Assembly (NCBI GenBank): GCA_009841145.1
Contig: VXMJ01000048.1
Coordinates: 1-64,000 of the forward strand
Reading direction: 5' to 3'
Source of the DNA: Caldilineaceae bacterium SB0661_bin_34
GTDB taxonomy: Bacteria; Chloroflexota; Anaerolineae; Caldilineales; Caldilineaceae
DNA: 64,000 bases
The notes under the pieces were generated by a model, which was given only the letters and a program-made list of their open reading frames with translations, was not told the origin of the DNA and ran no database searches. Below, in pieces: positions 62,923-64,000 of the stretch. The first letter of the stretch is position 1, and each line of letters starts with the position of its first letter. The position numbers and the translations under genes were made by a program.

Positions 62923-64000
62923 ACACCGTTAGAGTGCTGATCATCGACGACGAGGAATCTCCTAGGCAGACCCTCCGCGACACGTTGATGGAGGAGACTG
63001 GGTGGGTTGTGGAGGACCACGGATTCGAGGTCCTCGAAGAAACTCTTGTTCGTTTTCGGCCCGATATAGTTGTCCTTGATCTCATGGAAGGCAACCCTCC
63101 CGAGCGCACAGACACCGGGAACAGATCGTTCGATCAGATCCGTGAGACTTGGTTCTGTCCCGTTGTTGTCTACTCTGCTTTTCCAGATGAGCAGCACTTC
63201 AAGCACCCGCTTGTGGAAATGATCGTCAAGGGTTCAGACAGCGATGTGCAAGTGCGGGATTGCTTGAAGGGGTTCGTTCCGCAAGCAGAGATGATTCGAT
63301 CCGTGCATGACGATTTTGACGCGCGTGTCCGCGAGGCACTGCGTGATTCTGTCCACGCACTCGGCGAGCAGATGGGCACAGAGACCAATGGCTCTGCTGA
63401 TTCGACTCTTGCGCGCGCTGTGCGCCGGCTGGTAGCAGCCCGTGTCGATGCCGGAGCTTCGGCGGACGCAACGCTGCATGCTTGGGAGCGATGGATCGTG
63501 CCACCGCTAGGCGATCACCTGCTCACGGCGGATTTGCTAAGGCTCAAGCAGGAGGATTGGGAAAACCAGAAAGCCTTCCGCTTGGTTCTTACGCCCTCTT
63601 GCGATCTGGCTACCAGTCACGACCGAGAGCCGAAGGTCGGAAAGGTCTTGGTCGCCTGCTGTGAGCCCATGAAGCAGTTCGGAAGGATCCAGCTACAAAT
63701 GGGCCAGAGGCTCCGTCCACGGGTGCAGAATCAGTTGAGCTCGATTCTGACCGAGGGGATGGCCGACAACATCCTTCCCATTCCCGGCTTCCGCGGTCAC
63801 GTTCCGCTGATGGTTGCCAACCTCAAACGTTTGGAACTCATCGAGTGGAGCAGGATCGATCTCGGAGTGGAGGATGACGATGCCGAGAAGGCACACCCCG
63901 AGTTTTGTCGCGTGGCTTCGACCGACAGCCCGTTTCGGGAAATGGTGGTCTGGGCGTACCTTCGGGTCACGGGCCGCCCCGGAGTCCCCAATATCGATGT
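62919..64000 (+). CDS. Response regulator with unusual C-terminal domain (partial at window end)
   Basis: At least 360 residues, running past the end of the window. GTG start overlaps the kinase stop (GTGA). Receiver domain: VRVLIIDDEE (Asp10/11), VVLDLMEG (phosphoacceptor Asp54), VVYSAF (Ser86) and IVKGSDSD (Lys104). After a helical linker the region ends in FRLVLTPSCDLATSHDREPK with Cys228; a CDL-type motif like this occurs in uncharacterised proteins of conflict and restriction loci. No HTH output domain is seen. Likely output of the upstream dual ATPase. Confidence 0.75.
   Translation, partial: MNTVRVLIIDDEESPRQTLRDTLMEETGWVVEDHGFEVLEETLVRFRPDIVVLDLMEGNPPERTDTGNRSFDQIRETWFCPVVVYSAFPDEQHFKHPLVEMIVKGSDSDVQVRDCLKGFVPQAEMIRSVHDDFDARVREALRDSVHALGEQMGTETNGSADSTLARAVRRLVAARVDAGASADATLHAWERWIVPPLGDHLLTADLLRLKQEDWENQKAFRLVLTPSCDLATSHDREPKVGKVLVACCEPMKQFGRIQLQMGQRLRPRVQNQLSSILTEGMADNILPIPGFRGHVPLMVANLKRLELIEWSRIDLGVEDDDAEKAHPEFCRVASTDSPFREMVVWAYLRVTGRPGVPNID

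Noticed and set aside
1-64000. tRNA, rRNA and CRISPR arrays
   Set aside because: I looked for T-loop GTTCGA-type patterns in cloverleaf context and for regularly spaced direct repeats; only isolated GGTTCGAA words in coding or leader sequence were found.

Overview
The window (about 60% GC, no rRNA, tRNA or CRISPR seen) looks like a chromosomal piece of a free-living or symbiotic bacterium, most probably Chloroflexota (Caldilineae/Anaerolineae-like). This is inference from lipobox-bearing solute-binding proteins with Ala/Pro-rich linkers, Uma2 and DUF4058 proteins, a DUF2089/SHOCT-type operon, a Tat-dependent sugar-binding protein and many addiction-module remnants. The first ~120 bases are low-complexity C-rich sequence, as seen at contig edges.

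Layout. (1) 0.7-11.4 kb, nitrogen: guaA, two different glutamine synthetases separated by a perfect 40-bp palindrome, a zinc-ribbon membrane protein, and a complete polar amino-acid ABC transporter (binding protein, two permeases, ATPase). (2) 11.8-14.3 kb: an ABC ATPase fragment, an AAA/PD-(D/E)XK protein and a DUF4058 fragment. (3) 14.4-19.9 kb: minus-strand operon leuS-HIT-argG-argJ. (4) 20-33.5 kb, accessory island of mostly decayed conflict or addiction genes: transposase fragments, a frameshifted DUF3800 gene behind a candidate structured RNA, a second AAA/PD-(D/E)XK protein, an AbiEi antitoxin with truncated AbiEii partner, a DUF4160/DUF2442-HTH pair, a DUF4143 ATPase, a broken DUF433 gene, three related palindromes, a Fic protein with paired operators, a HEPN pair, and an orphan HigA-like antitoxin behind a toxin remnant. 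(5) 33.6-47.4 kb: a sterol-desaturase-like protein, two sugar ABC transporters, a tandem duplication of one binding protein, an intact and a deleted Uma2 gene, an alpha/beta hydrolase and two tandem ilvE paralogs. (6) 47.6-49.9 kb: a lipoprotein metallopeptidase gene packed between two small elements whose inverted ends match the transposase fragments at 20.6 and 60.1 kb. (7) 49.9-53.4 kb: VWA/MoxR pair and HigBA. (8) 53.9-59.8 kb: NfeD/band-7 pair, then an operon of DUF2089, two SHOCT-like proteins and an ABC-2 exporter that looks like an envelope-stress module. (9) 60.4-64 kb, running off the end: a small unknown protein, a double-ATPase (HSP90-like plus histidine-kinase) protein, and a response regulator with an unusual C-terminal part.

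The strongest candidates for something new are the 60.4-64 kb three-gene signalling module, the compensated palindrome family at 29.7-30.1 kb, the metallopeptidase between related mobile ends, and the DUF3800 leader RNA. All functional calls come from reading motifs by eye; no database search was possible.
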